A DNA stretch of 10,533 nucleotides from an uncultured Bacteroidales bacterium (GTDB taxonomy: Bacteria > Bacteroidota > Bacteroidia > Bacteroidales > F082), in NCBI GenBank assembly GCA_937877465.1, contig CALFIT010000245.1, positions 1 to 10,533 of the forward strand, read 5' to 3'. The notes under the pieces were generated by a model. The model worked only from the letters and a program-made list of their open reading frames with translations, was not told the origin of the DNA and ran no database searches. A program made the translations under genes and the position numbers. This document shows positions 1 to 6,399 of this stretch, one piece after another. The stretch's first letter is position 1, and each line of letters opens with the position of its first letter.

Positions 1-83
1 TCAACGGCAAGCCCATCAAGGACTACACGCTCACCCACCAGCAGATCATGTCGGGTGGGGTGTTGGAGTTCAGGATGAAGTAG
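1..83 (+). CDS. GH92 family alpha-mannosidase, C-terminal end only (partial)
   Basis: The frame beginning at base 3 is open to a TAG at 81-83 and gives about 26 residues reading NGKPIKDYTLTHQQIMSGG followed by VLEFRMK. This matches the characteristic C-terminal end of GH92 exo-alpha-mannosidases, where an NGKPY-x-K-x-(Y/F)-(I/L)-TH-x-x-I-M-x-GG-x-L-x-F-x-M strand closes the catalytic domain. GH92 enzymes are usually secreted or periplasmic and trim alpha-linked mannose from host or fungal glycans in Bacteroidetes. Only the tail is present, so catalytic residues cannot be checked. Its 3' end overlaps the 3' end of the convergent vsr gene by 14 bases. Family assignment rests on this one short motif. 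Confidence 0.7.
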   Translation, partial: NGKPIKDYTLTHQQIMSGGVLEFRMK

Positions 84-645
84 GCGTGTCGTTCAGGCCG
101 TAAGGTGCCGGTTCCTCGGCGGCGAGTGTGACGGGATAGTCTTCGTCGAGACCATAAGGCACCAATTTGGGCTTGTGCATGGCGAGGAAGTTCTCGTTGA
201 GCAGCAGTTCCACTTGCAACATGGTGTTTTCCAATCGTTTGGGTGTGAGTTGACATTCCCAGATGGTGATGACTTGCCAGCCGTTGTCGCGCAAAAGCTG
301 CACGTTCCTTTTGTCGCGCTCCTGGTTTCTTCTGATTTTGTTCACCCAAAACTCGCGGTTCGACTGCGGAATCTTGCAGCATTGGGAGCTTTCTTCTCTA
401 AACTCTAAACTCTCAACACTAAACTCAACAAAATGACCGTGCCAAAAGCACCCGTTCACGAAAATCGCCGTCCTGTATTTCCGCATCACGATGTCGGGCT
501 TGCCCGGCACCGACTTCACGTTGAGGCGGTAGCGGTAGCCGTGCCGCCACAGCCATTGCCGCACCTTCAGCTCGGGCTTGGTGCCTTTGCCGTGGATGCG
601 CGACATGACGTAGTGTCGCTGTGCGGGGGTGAGGCGGTCGGGCAT
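70..645 (-). CDS. vsr: Vsr very short patch repair endonuclease with internal insertion and C-terminal tail
   Basis: This 191-residue protein is a Vsr-family endonuclease, which nicks 5' of the T in T:G mismatches left by deamination of 5-methylcytosine. Visible motifs are MSRIHGKGTKPEL (14-26), PGKPD with the metal-binding Asp51, NGCFWHGH (64-71, with Cys66, His69 and His71), FWVNKIRRNQERD (99-111), and IWEC with the last zinc Cys at 131. E. coli His64 is Asn here. Compared with a typical Vsr (about 150 residues), two parts are extra: about 15-17 residues (72-88) between zinc ligands His71 and Cys89/Cys90, encoded by a heptamer repeat tract, and a tail of about 45 residues with two PYGL motifs. 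It starts 10 bases after the preceding DinD/RhuM-like gene, so it is probably co-transcribed. No cytosine methyltransferase, its normal partner, is in the window. The family call is firm; whether it is active is uncertain. Confidence 0.9.
   Translation of the reverse strand: MPDRLTPAQRHYVMSRIHGKGTKPELKVRQWLWRHGYRYRLNVKSVPGKPDIVMRKYRTAIFVNGCFWHGHFVEFSVESLEFREESSQCCKIPQSNREFWVNKIRRNQERDKRNVQLLRDNGWQVITIWECQLTPKRLENTMLQVELLLNENFLAMHKPKLVPYGLDEDYPVTLAAEEPAPYGLNDTPTSS
396..430. repeat. Degenerate heptamer tandem repeat (CTCTAAA-type) inside vsr
   Basis: Five successive 7-base units read CTCTAAA, CTCTAAA, CTCTCAA, CACTAAA and CTCAACA on the plus strand; the first two are identical and the others differ by a few bases. 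The tract lies wholly inside vsr, where it encodes the low-complexity stretch VEFSVESLEFRE. Low-complexity CTCTAAA-like tracts are, from memory, common between genes in Bacteroidales, so this looks like an intergenic-type repeat that landed in or expanded within a coding region. Confidence 0.65.
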
Positions 646-655
646 GGAGCTTGGG

Positions 656-1306
656 TTATTGCATGGTTTGAAAAACGCCCTGTTCGTCGCAATTGTCCGA
701 CGGAATCAAAATTTTTTTGATTGCTTCGGACAATTGCACCTCGCCGCTTTCATTGATTTGTATCAAATGGTAGCTGATGTCTTGCACGGAAACCCCAAAC
801 AGTTCCGCCATTCGTTTTTGCGAGAGCCAAAAGGTCTCGTTGTTGAAAACGACGGTGACGTTGACTTTACCGGTGGTGGAACGGTACATCAGCACATTGC
901 CTTCCACGCTTGTGGCGAGGTCGGTTGAAGTCATCTTGTCGCTAAAAAACTCCTTGGCGGCTTTCACCAATGGTTTCTTTTGGTCGGCGTTCATCACGAT
1001 GGCAAGGCAGGCCGTCCGCGAAAGCAACACGGATTTCACGTTGCGGTAGCCGCTGTTGTGCAATTGTGCCATTTCCTCGATTTCGACGACATGTTCCTTC
1101 AGGTCGAGGCCCTTGTCCCTTTGCAGAAACGGCGTGACCTTATCGATAAGCCGCTCGAAATTCCAATACTTCTGGTAGCCGAGCAGTTGGGCCAATTTTC
1201 GTGAGTTCCACCATTCGCGGCCATCGCTGTCGGTCTGCTTGATGGCGTCGAAAGGCGACTGGAGTTCTTGCGGGGAGAAGAGTGATTCTATATTGTTGTT
1301 TTGCAT
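656..1306 (-). CDS. DinD-like N-terminal domain fused to truncated RhuM-like DNA-binding domain
   Basis: This 216-residue protein appears to have two parts. Residues 15-125 resemble the DinD/Bro-N-like domain: SPFDAIKQTDSDGREWWNSR, LAQLLGYQKYWNFERLIDK, HVVEIEEM, a VLLSRTACLAIVMNADQKK segment and an AKEFFSDKM end. Residues 136-190 (NVLMYRSTTGKVNVTVVFNN, ETFWLSQKRMAELFGVSVQDISYHL) match the start of RhuM-family proteins, including the helix-turn-helix that begins MAELFGVS. The rest of RhuM is missing: after ESGEVQ the chain turns to LSEAIKKILIPSDN and ends. DinD is SOS-induced in E. coli, and RhuM proteins are common in islands and near restriction genes; neither has a settled biochemical role. 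It starts 8 bases after the DUF2357 gene and stops 10 bases before vsr, so it is probably translated from the same transcript. A DNA-binding regulator or antirepressor-like role is inference. Confidence 0.75.
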   Translation of the reverse strand: MQNNNIESLFSPQELQSPFDAIKQTDSDGREWWNSRKLAQLLGYQKYWNFERLIDKVTPFLQRDKGLDLKEHVVEIEEMAQLHNSGYRNVKSVLLSRTACLAIVMNADQKKPLVKAAKEFFSDKMTSTDLATSVEGNVLMYRSTTGKVNVTVVFNNETFWLSQKRMAELFGVSVQDISYHLIQINESGEVQLSEAIKKILIPSDNCDEQGVFQTMQ

Positions 1307-1314
1307 AGCAAATG

Positions 1315-3633
1315 TTATTCGTCGTGTTTCATTACATATTTCATTAGCTCAGCCAAGGAAACGCCTTCTGGTGCAGCACTCTGACGGCCTCCCTTGATAA
1401 TGCCGTCTTTTATCATTTTTCCAACATCCCATCTGACAGCCGTAAACTCTTCGTCAGGTTTGTTGGCAGCGACATCAAAAACAACATAGTAAGGCAATGA
1501 AGGTTTGTAGGAGGAATTTGCATCTATGGCGTTTAATCTTTCCTTTGACATGACGCGAGGCCCTTTGTCGCCTAATCTTAACATGATTTGTTTTTCGTCC
1601 TTGTGCAATAATAGGTACTTTGCTGAAGAAATCTGTTGTTTCAGCCGCACAGAACCGTTTCCCGTGTCAGTCCTCGTATTGTATAGCTTGTTGCCAAGTA
1701 TCCATTTCAGATGATTCTCGTCACGGAAAGAGCCCAACAACACATACGTTTCCTCTGGAATCAAGTTGCGGTTAATTCCGTAAGGTTCGGGCATGGATTC
1801 ACAAACCACCGATGGTTCACTGTTGTATATTTCGTATGTGTGGTACGAAATGCGCTCGCGTTGGGAAGCCCTGTTTAGCATGTGCTCTAAAATGTCGCGC
1901 AAAAAGTGTTCAATCTCTTTCGAGTCCTTTTCAATGCTGTATGGCGACAGGCAAAAGGCTCCCAATCCAGGCAATACTTCATGGAATCCCTTGAGTCTTT
2001 TGTTTTCTGTGCCAGGATAGAGAATATAAGCACCGCTGGTCCGGCGTATGGCATCTTTGTAAGCGTGCATTTTCAGCAAATCCACTCGTTTGTAGATGCC
2101 TCTTTCTTCGTCCCTTTTTTCACGATTCATCAGCAAGTCTTCCTCCGAGAGGTCGTTGTCGTCATCTTCAAAAGTGTGTGTTTCGTCAGGAAGTCTGTCG
2201 TTGAGCAGGATTCTGTTCAGCTTGTATTTTGCATCGAAATGGATGTGGACGATAAGGTCTTGCTCTTCCGCTTCGGCTTCTTTGATATTCCCAGGCCAAA
2301 TCGATAAGGTGTAGTCTGGGCGCATGGCTGTCGTCCATGAACCGCTTTTTCCCAATTGGTCGGATGTGCTGAAAGTACGGTTGTAATACAAGTACACATT
2401 TAAGGTTCGAGAAGCTTCATGGAACTTACCTCCAATCATTATTGTATGACCTTGCTTCAGTTCAAGATTGATGTTATCTTTGTCGGGTTTGACCAATTTC
2501 TTTTCGTCTTCCTCCGTCAGTTCCAACTGGAAGGTGTCTTTGACGATGTCAAGCAATTTGAAGAATACCCAATATTCGTAAAGTGCAGCTACATTACGTT
2601 TGCCTGCTTGATACACGTTGTCACCGCCTTTCCAAGTGATTTGTGCCGCAAGTTTCGACATAGTCCATGCTTGCAATATCTCTCGATAGCCTTCTTTGCG
2701 TTGCAGCGCAGGGCTGTTCAACGACATGGTTTGCAAATCCGAAATGTCGAGGAAAAAGCCGCGGCTCAGCCAACCGTTCAACTTGTTCATTGTCAGTTCG
2801 GCTTCATTAATCAGCCTCGGACTGGCGTTTTTGCATTGTTGGATTATGCTGCAAAACGATGAGAACGATTGCAACACAAACTTCACAAAACGGTTCTCCA
2901 CCACATCAAGCGTGTCTCTCTTGTAGAAAACCGACAGTCTTCGAGGAACACTGCCGATGTGGTCGCCAATATATTCGCCTTCATTCAACGGTAGTCTGTT
3001 TTTGCTGGAAACAATTTGTTTCAGCTCCTGTCGCCCGATTCTTTTTACGGCACAGATATCTTTCTCCACGGTCGTTCCCGTCCATTTGTGGATGGGATTG
3101 TAAAGAATCTTGTTCAATGCCTCTTCAAATTCCTCGCTGTCTATCAGCGATTTCATGAAAGCGAACTGCTGGTAAAGTGTGCGGCTGTCCTCGTTGACAT
3201 CCACCTCAAACCGTTGGGTAACTGGTGCGCCTTGCATCATCACCAAATCGGTGAAATGGTTAGTGATTTCGTGGAGCATCGCCTTGTAATCCGTCCGGTA
3301 ATCCATTTTGACGGAACGCACCTCAAAGCTGACCTCGGCTTCAAAGCCTGCATCGTTGGTGACGGTCAACGTGAGGCAACCGACGTAGATACCTGTTTTG
3401 ATCCAGCCTCGTGAGGGTGAGCTTTTTGAAGGGCGAACCAATTCGTGTTCCTTGAAATGGTAATCGCCTTCAAAAGCATATTCAAATTCCTCGCCTTCCA
3501 CCAATTGCCATCTTGACTCGCCGTCTTGCGGTTCCACTTCCTCAAACACTTTCGCGTTGGAGGATTGTGGATACACGCAGAGCCTTGTGCCTCCGTGCTT
3601 TCCATTGATGGGTATGTCGAGAGAGTTGGTCAT
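1315..3633 (-). CDS. DUF2357 protein with PD-(D/E)XK nuclease core (McrC-like)
   Basis: This 772-residue protein has the layout of DUF2357/COG1700 proteins. The N-terminal part (1-110) is beta-rich, and the helical DUF2357 region spans about 110-360, including RFVKFVL and RNVAALYEYWVFFKLL with Glu353. A PD-(D/E)XK core follows: RPDYTL (Asp440) and HIHFDAKYKL (Asp467, Lys469), then KMHAYKDAIRRTSGAYILYPG (521-541), the usual helix and strand after the active site. An acidic stretch, ETHTFEDDDNDLSEEDL, at 484-500 interrupts the core. From about 600 a further domain includes ETYVLLGSFRDENHLKWIL, SSAKYLLLHKDEK and a final LPYYVVFDV strand. DUF2357 proteins are related to McrC and usually sit beside a McrB-like AAA+ ATPase; none is present here. 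Upstream, across 109 AT-rich bases, is an AlbA_2 protein. The start at 3633 follows a very A/T-rich leader. The nuclease motifs look intact, so DNA cleavage is plausible but unproven. Confidence 0.85.
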   Translation of the reverse strand: MTNSLDIPINGKHGGTRLCVYPQSSNAKVFEEVEPQDGESRWQLVEGEEFEYAFEGDYHFKEHELVRPSKSSPSRGWIKTGIYVGCLTLTVTNDAGFEAEVSFEVRSVKMDYRTDYKAMLHEITNHFTDLVMMQGAPVTQRFEVDVNEDSRTLYQQFAFMKSLIDSEEFEEALNKILYNPIHKWTGTTVEKDICAVKRIGRQELKQIVSSKNRLPLNEGEYIGDHIGSVPRRLSVFYKRDTLDVVENRFVKFVLQSFSSFCSIIQQCKNASPRLINEAELTMNKLNGWLSRGFFLDISDLQTMSLNSPALQRKEGYREILQAWTMSKLAAQITWKGGDNVYQAGKRNVAALYEYWVFFKLLDIVKDTFQLELTEEDEKKLVKPDKDNINLELKQGHTIMIGGKFHEASRTLNVYLYYNRTFSTSDQLGKSGSWTTAMRPDYTLSIWPGNIKEAEAEEQDLIVHIHFDAKYKLNRILLNDRLPDETHTFEDDDNDLSEEDLLMNREKRDEERGIYKRVDLLKMHAYKDAIRRTSGAYILYPGTENKRLKGFHEVLPGLGAFCLSPYSIEKDSKEIEHFLRDILEHMLNRASQRERISYHTYEIYNSEPSVVCESMPEPYGINRNLIPEETYVLLGSFRDENHLKWILGNKLYNTRTDTGNGSVRLKQQISSAKYLLLHKDEKQIMLRLGDKGPRVMSKERLNAIDANSSYKPSLPYYVVFDVAANKPDEEFTAVRWDVGKMIKDGIIKGGRQSAAPEGVSLAELMKYVMKHDE

Positions 3634-3742
3634 TCGATTTATTGTTTATTGTATGTTTAAACCATAAGATTTGTAAATTATTGATTTATAGTTTTGTACA
3701 TACTATTAACATTTAAAATACTCGTTTTTCATTTAAATCTCC
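3634..3742. other. AT-rich spacer between the AlbA_2 and DUF2357 genes
   Basis: These 109 bases are strongly A/T-rich. On the minus strand I see no TTTG and hence no TAnnTTTG promoter box, and no hairpin followed by a T-run. I find no small reading frame worth calling. The two flanking genes could therefore share one transcript, but a promoter of another type cannot be excluded. Confidence 0.4.
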
Positions 3743-5410
3743 TTAAACCAAGATCCATCTTTTTTTCCCGTTTGTTTTTATTACATTATGGATTCTAAGG
3801 TATGACAAAAGATTTGTAATCTTGTTTTCTTTTTGTGAGTCAGTCAAAGTGTCAGAAAGTTTCTCTTTCAACAGCATAACGATTTCAGCCCTACTAGCAG
3901 ATCCAAACTTCTGAATATACCTGACAATCAGTCTTCGAAAATACTCGTCATCAAAACTTTTGTTTTTAACATAAGTGGATTTTAAACCCACATTACCAGT
4001 GCTTCGAGTAATATTCTTAGAGAGGAACAGATTGTTTCTTCGACCTTCAATGAATTTTTTCTTCCTTAAATACTTCACTTCTTCGTCGGTTAAACGTTTC
4101 TGTTTCTGAACTTTGTCAAGTAAGATTAAGTCTGACATAGATAGTTCTGGCACGCTGACAAGTATCCTCGCAAATTGCTCGTCAATGACTTTTCCTTCGA
4201 TATTCACGGTCACTTTTCCACCCGAAGTGTCATATTCAGGCATGGGGAAAAAACGCTTTTTCTGTTGCTCATACAACTTTTTTATACCACCACCTTCAGT
4301 GTCAACCATGTGTACATTTCTCATGGCCTCAACCAGAAACGGATTCCGGTAAATCGACTCTGGGCTGTCATCTAGAACTACCTTTTCCACAGATTCTGGA
4401 AGAAATATGCCATGGTTACGAAATACCAAATGATCGTTTTCGTATTCTATCACCTCAATTCTCGCACCTTTGCCATAGTCTTGGTGAGCAATGGCGTTAT
4501 TAAGAGGTTCTCTCAGAGTAAACTCATCATAGCGTAGCATCTTCTCGGGAAATATGTTACCGCTGATTGTGAACTCGTATGAGGTGTTTCGGATTTGACG
4601 CCCTATATCCTCTATTGCCAAGATCATCGGAATTGAAAAGACCTTAAAATCTAGGTTTTCGGACTTCTCGTTTTTCAGCGACCATCTAACCTTACAAACG
4701 GCAGGTAACAAATAATGTTCCGACTCCTCTCTTCCCAACAAAATAATGGCTGCAATTGTAATCTTATCTTTGATTGTAATGTGAGCTTTATTCAAGAACG
4801 TTTTGTCATCCCAAGCGTCCACTTCCTTTTCTTTTTTGGGATGCACTTCTTTATACTTTTCTCTTGCTTTCAGTATGGCGGCAGGGTCTAGGTCGTCAAT
4901 AGTGGCATTTGGAAGTATTTTTGCCGTCCAATCTTGTTGCAACAAGCCTTCACTCAAAATCGCCTCTTCTCGTTCTGGTGTCAGATGCACAAGGTTGTCC
5001 TTTATCCTTTGCCATGCCTTTTTATGTGCATAAACGGGTTTGCGGGGCAAATGTTTGGGAATATGGATAACCCACACCACCTTGCGCGTGTCAGAAGTGA
5101 TGTATTCGTCAATGTTTAAGCCCTCTGAAGATACATTTGTGCAATTCTCCTTTATTTTATAAACAGCAGAACTAGTATCGAGATTGAACTGCGATAGGTC
5201 TGTTCCCACGATATCCAACGTCTTGTCCACGACACCGATAACTAAAACTCCTCCTTCCATATTCGCGATACCCGATACATACGACATCACATCCTCCCCC
5301 TCGTGTCCATTGAAGGAGTTCTTCAAGTTTTTCATCTCCTTCCAGTCGCATTTTTCATCCTCTTTCGGATAATTGTCAACCAAAAATTCCTTTAATTCAT
5401 TTTCCGTCAT
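3743..5410 (-). CDS. AlbA_2 (Schlafen-like) domain protein with GHKL-type ATPase domain and C-terminal winged helix
   Basis: This 555-residue protein has the order AlbA_2, middle region, HATPase_c_4, winged helix. The AlbA_2 domain (about 18-135) shows CDWKEMKN, GEDVMSYVSGIANMEGGVLVIGV and a DIVGTDL turn. The ATP-binding half shows the N-box LREPLNNAIAHQDY (299-312), NHGIFLP (332-338) and the glycine box EGGGIKKLYEQQ (372-383). Residues 485-555 (FRRLIVRYIQKFGSASRAEIVMLL and onward) look like a winged helix. Members of this family (COG2865-like) are annotated as putative transcriptional regulators or ATP-binding proteins and are frequent in defence islands; AlbA_2 domains bind nucleic acid. 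Codon use is more A/T-rich than in the plus-strand genes to the right, which fits an acquired segment. The start at 5410 (MTENELKEFL) lies 64 bases after the YhcG fragment. Whether it acts as regulator or effector is unknown. Confidence 0.85.
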   Translation of the reverse strand: MTENELKEFLVDNYPKEDEKCDWKEMKNLKNSFNGHEGEDVMSYVSGIANMEGGVLVIGVVDKTLDIVGTDLSQFNLDTSSAVYKIKENCTNVSSEGLNIDEYITSDTRKVVWVIHIPKHLPRKPVYAHKKAWQRIKDNLVHLTPEREEAILSEGLLQQDWTAKILPNATIDDLDPAAILKAREKYKEVHPKKEKEVDAWDDKTFLNKAHITIKDKITIAAIILLGREESEHYLLPAVCKVRWSLKNEKSENLDFKVFSIPMILAIEDIGRQIRNTSYEFTISGNIFPEKMLRYDEFTLREPLNNAIAHQDYGKGARIEVIEYENDHLVFRNHGIFLPESVEKVVLDDSPESIYRNPFLVEAMRNVHMVDTEGGGIKKLYEQQKKRFFPMPEYDTSGGKVTVNIEGKVIDEQFARILVSVPELSMSDLILLDKVQKQKRLTDEEVKYLRKKKFIEGRRNNLFLSKNITRSTGNVGLKSTYVKNKSFDDEYFRRLIVRYIQKFGSASRAEIVMLLKEKLSDTLTDSQKENKITNLLSYLRIHNVIKTNGKKRWILV

Positions 5411-5474
5411 GTTGGTAATTTTAGTGTTTTTCTTTTCTCAAAATAACCAGCTTCGTTTCAAGCATTCAGATTCT

Positions 5475-5693
5475 TTATGCCTCCGCGAAACTCGTGAACC
5501 CATTGTCCACCACGGCTTGGTACATCCGCTGGATTTCCACAATGTCCTTGCCGAGCGACCAATAGAAATTCAGCATTTCACTGTTAACCTTTACTGCGGC
5601 TTTTATCTTGCTTTGCCGATAACGCTGGCTTAATTCGGCAATCCATTCGTAATAGTCCTTGTCGAAACTTGTTATTTCTTTCGTCTTTGCCAT
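5475..5693 (-). pseudogene. Truncated YhcG/DUF1016 N-terminal fragment
   Basis: The 72-residue product reads ITSFDKDYYEWIAELSQRYR, then KIKAAVKVNSEMLNFYWSLGKDIVEIQ, which is the start of the DUF1016 N-terminal domain of YhcG-family PD-(D/E)XK proteins (normally over 300 residues). After DIVEIQ, where the family should continue with a WG and leucine-serine-containing helix, the sequence changes to MYQAVVDNGFTSFAEA and stops. Only 64 bases separate the stop from the next gene, so the rest is deleted rather than merely frameshifted. YhcG proteins occur in islands near type I restriction genes, so this may mark an earlier, larger locus. It is the first reading frame after the minus-strand promoter box, so it could still be translated as a short DNA-binding peptide; I prefer remnant. 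Confidence 0.65.
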
Positions 5694-5736
5694 ATAGAGT
5701 TTGTTGATTCAACCGTTTATAGGCTTTTTCACCCCG

Positions 5737-5744
5737 CAAAATTA
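5737..5744 (-). promoter_or_regulatory. Bacteroidetes-type promoter -7 box for the minus-strand island
   Basis: On the minus strand the box reads TAATTTTG, a match to TAnnTTTG, about 45 bases upstream of the YhcG fragment start. No clean TTTG -33 element is visible at the expected distance, only T-rich sequence. Nothing equally good lies upstream of the later genes, so this may drive the whole block. Confidence 0.45.
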
Positions 5745-5782
5745 GCAAATAATCGGAAAACCGAAAAGAAAATTCTTCCCCT

Positions 5783-5816
5783 TTTGCAATCGTTTCAAAT
5801 TAATTCCGTACTTTTG
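5783..5816 (+). promoter_or_regulatory. Bacteroidetes-type promoter for yceD-rpmF
   Basis: A TTTG at 5783-5786 is followed after 22 bases by TACTTTTG (5809-5816), a match to TAnnTTTG. Transcription would begin near 5822, leaving a very short 5' leader before the yceD ATG at 5837. It is back to back with the minus-strand promoter at 5737-5744. Confidence 0.6.
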
Positions 5817-5836
5817 CAGCCCGATTTTTAGGCAGA

Positions 5837-6364
5837 ATGGAAAAGAAGAACGAATTCCTGATACCGGTCAGCGGCCTCGCCTTGGGCAGCCACGCCTATC
5901 ATTTCGAAATCAACGACGATTTCTTTGATGGGATGGATTACTCCGAGATACGGCAAGGTAAGGTGACGGTTGGCCTTGATGTCGACAGACAGGAGACGAT
6001 GCTCGCCATGCACTTCGACGTCAAAGGAACCGTGCGCGTGGCCTGCGACCGCTGTGCCGACGAGTTCGACCAACCCATCGAGAGCCAACAGGACTTCTTC
6101 ATCAAGTTGGGCACGGAGAACGCCGAAGAGTCGGACGACGTGGCCGTGGTGGACGCCGACCTCAACGCGTACGACGTCAGCTCGTTGGTCTACGAATACA
6201 TCATCCTCGCCATCCCGATGCACCGCGTACACCCCGAAGGCCAGTGCAACCCCGAGGTGATGGCCTTGCTCTCGAAAGAGGACGAGACCGAGGCCGAGGA
6301 AAGCACCCCCGACATCGACCCACGCTGGGCCGCACTGAAAGACATTGATTTGAACGATAAATAA
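5837..6364 (+). CDS. yceD: YceD/DUF177 family protein
   Basis: This 175-residue protein matches the YceD (DUF177) family, recognised by the VACDRCADEFDQPI segment with its CxxC pair (about residues 73-83), followed by an acidic middle region, the DVSSLVYEYIILAIPMHRVH stretch and a Cys in EGQCNPEVMALL. The C-terminal end, DPRWAALKDI, is also typical. The family is encoded immediately before rpmF across bacteria, as here (35-base gap), and plant and bacterial members have been linked to 23S rRNA maturation. The ATG at 5837 lies only about 15 bases after the predicted transcription start, with no clear Shine-Dalgarno, which is ordinary for Bacteroidetes. An overlapping minus-strand open frame across 5828-6232 is a shadow. 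Confidence 0.88.
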   Translation: MEKKNEFLIPVSGLALGSHAYHFEINDDFFDGMDYSEIRQGKVTVGLDVDRQETMLAMHFDVKGTVRVACDRCADEFDQPIESQQDFFIKLGTENAEESDDVAVVDADLNAYDVSSLVYEYIILAIPMHRVHPEGQCNPEVMALLSKEDETEAEESTPDIDPRWAALKDIDLNDK

Positions 6365-6375
6365 ACAATTGGTAA

Positions 6376-6387
6376 TTAACTAGTTAA
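6376..6387. other. 12-base perfect palindrome between yceD and rpmF
   Basis: TTAACTAGTTAA reads the same on both strands and sits 12 bases before the rpmF ATG. It could be an operator or a weak mRNA hairpin over the translation start; it may also be chance in an A/T-rich gap. Confidence 0.25.
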
Positions 6388-6399
6388 AATAACAGAAAA

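Noticed and set aside
31..62. Possible hairpin (CACCCACC with GGTGGGGTG) near the GH92 stop
   Set aside because: It has a bulge and no T-run on either strand, and is coding sequence; not enough for a terminator.
396..430. Heptamer tract considered as a CRISPR or integration-site repeat
   Set aside because: Units are 7 bases, contiguous and degenerate, with no spacers and no matching copy elsewhere in the window.
1906..2307. Plus-strand open frame (133 codons) opposite the DUF2357 gene
   Set aside because: It is a shadow of the DUF2357 coding strand; no promoter box or family match.
3661..3720. TAGTTTTG on the plus strand between the DUF2357 and AlbA_2 genes
   Set aside because: It matches TAnnTTTG but points into the 3' end of a minus-strand gene, with no plus-strand gene to serve; likely chance in A/T-rich sequence.
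5828..6232. Minus-strand open frame opposite yceD
   Set aside because: It is antisense to a well-supported gene and has no recognisable motif.
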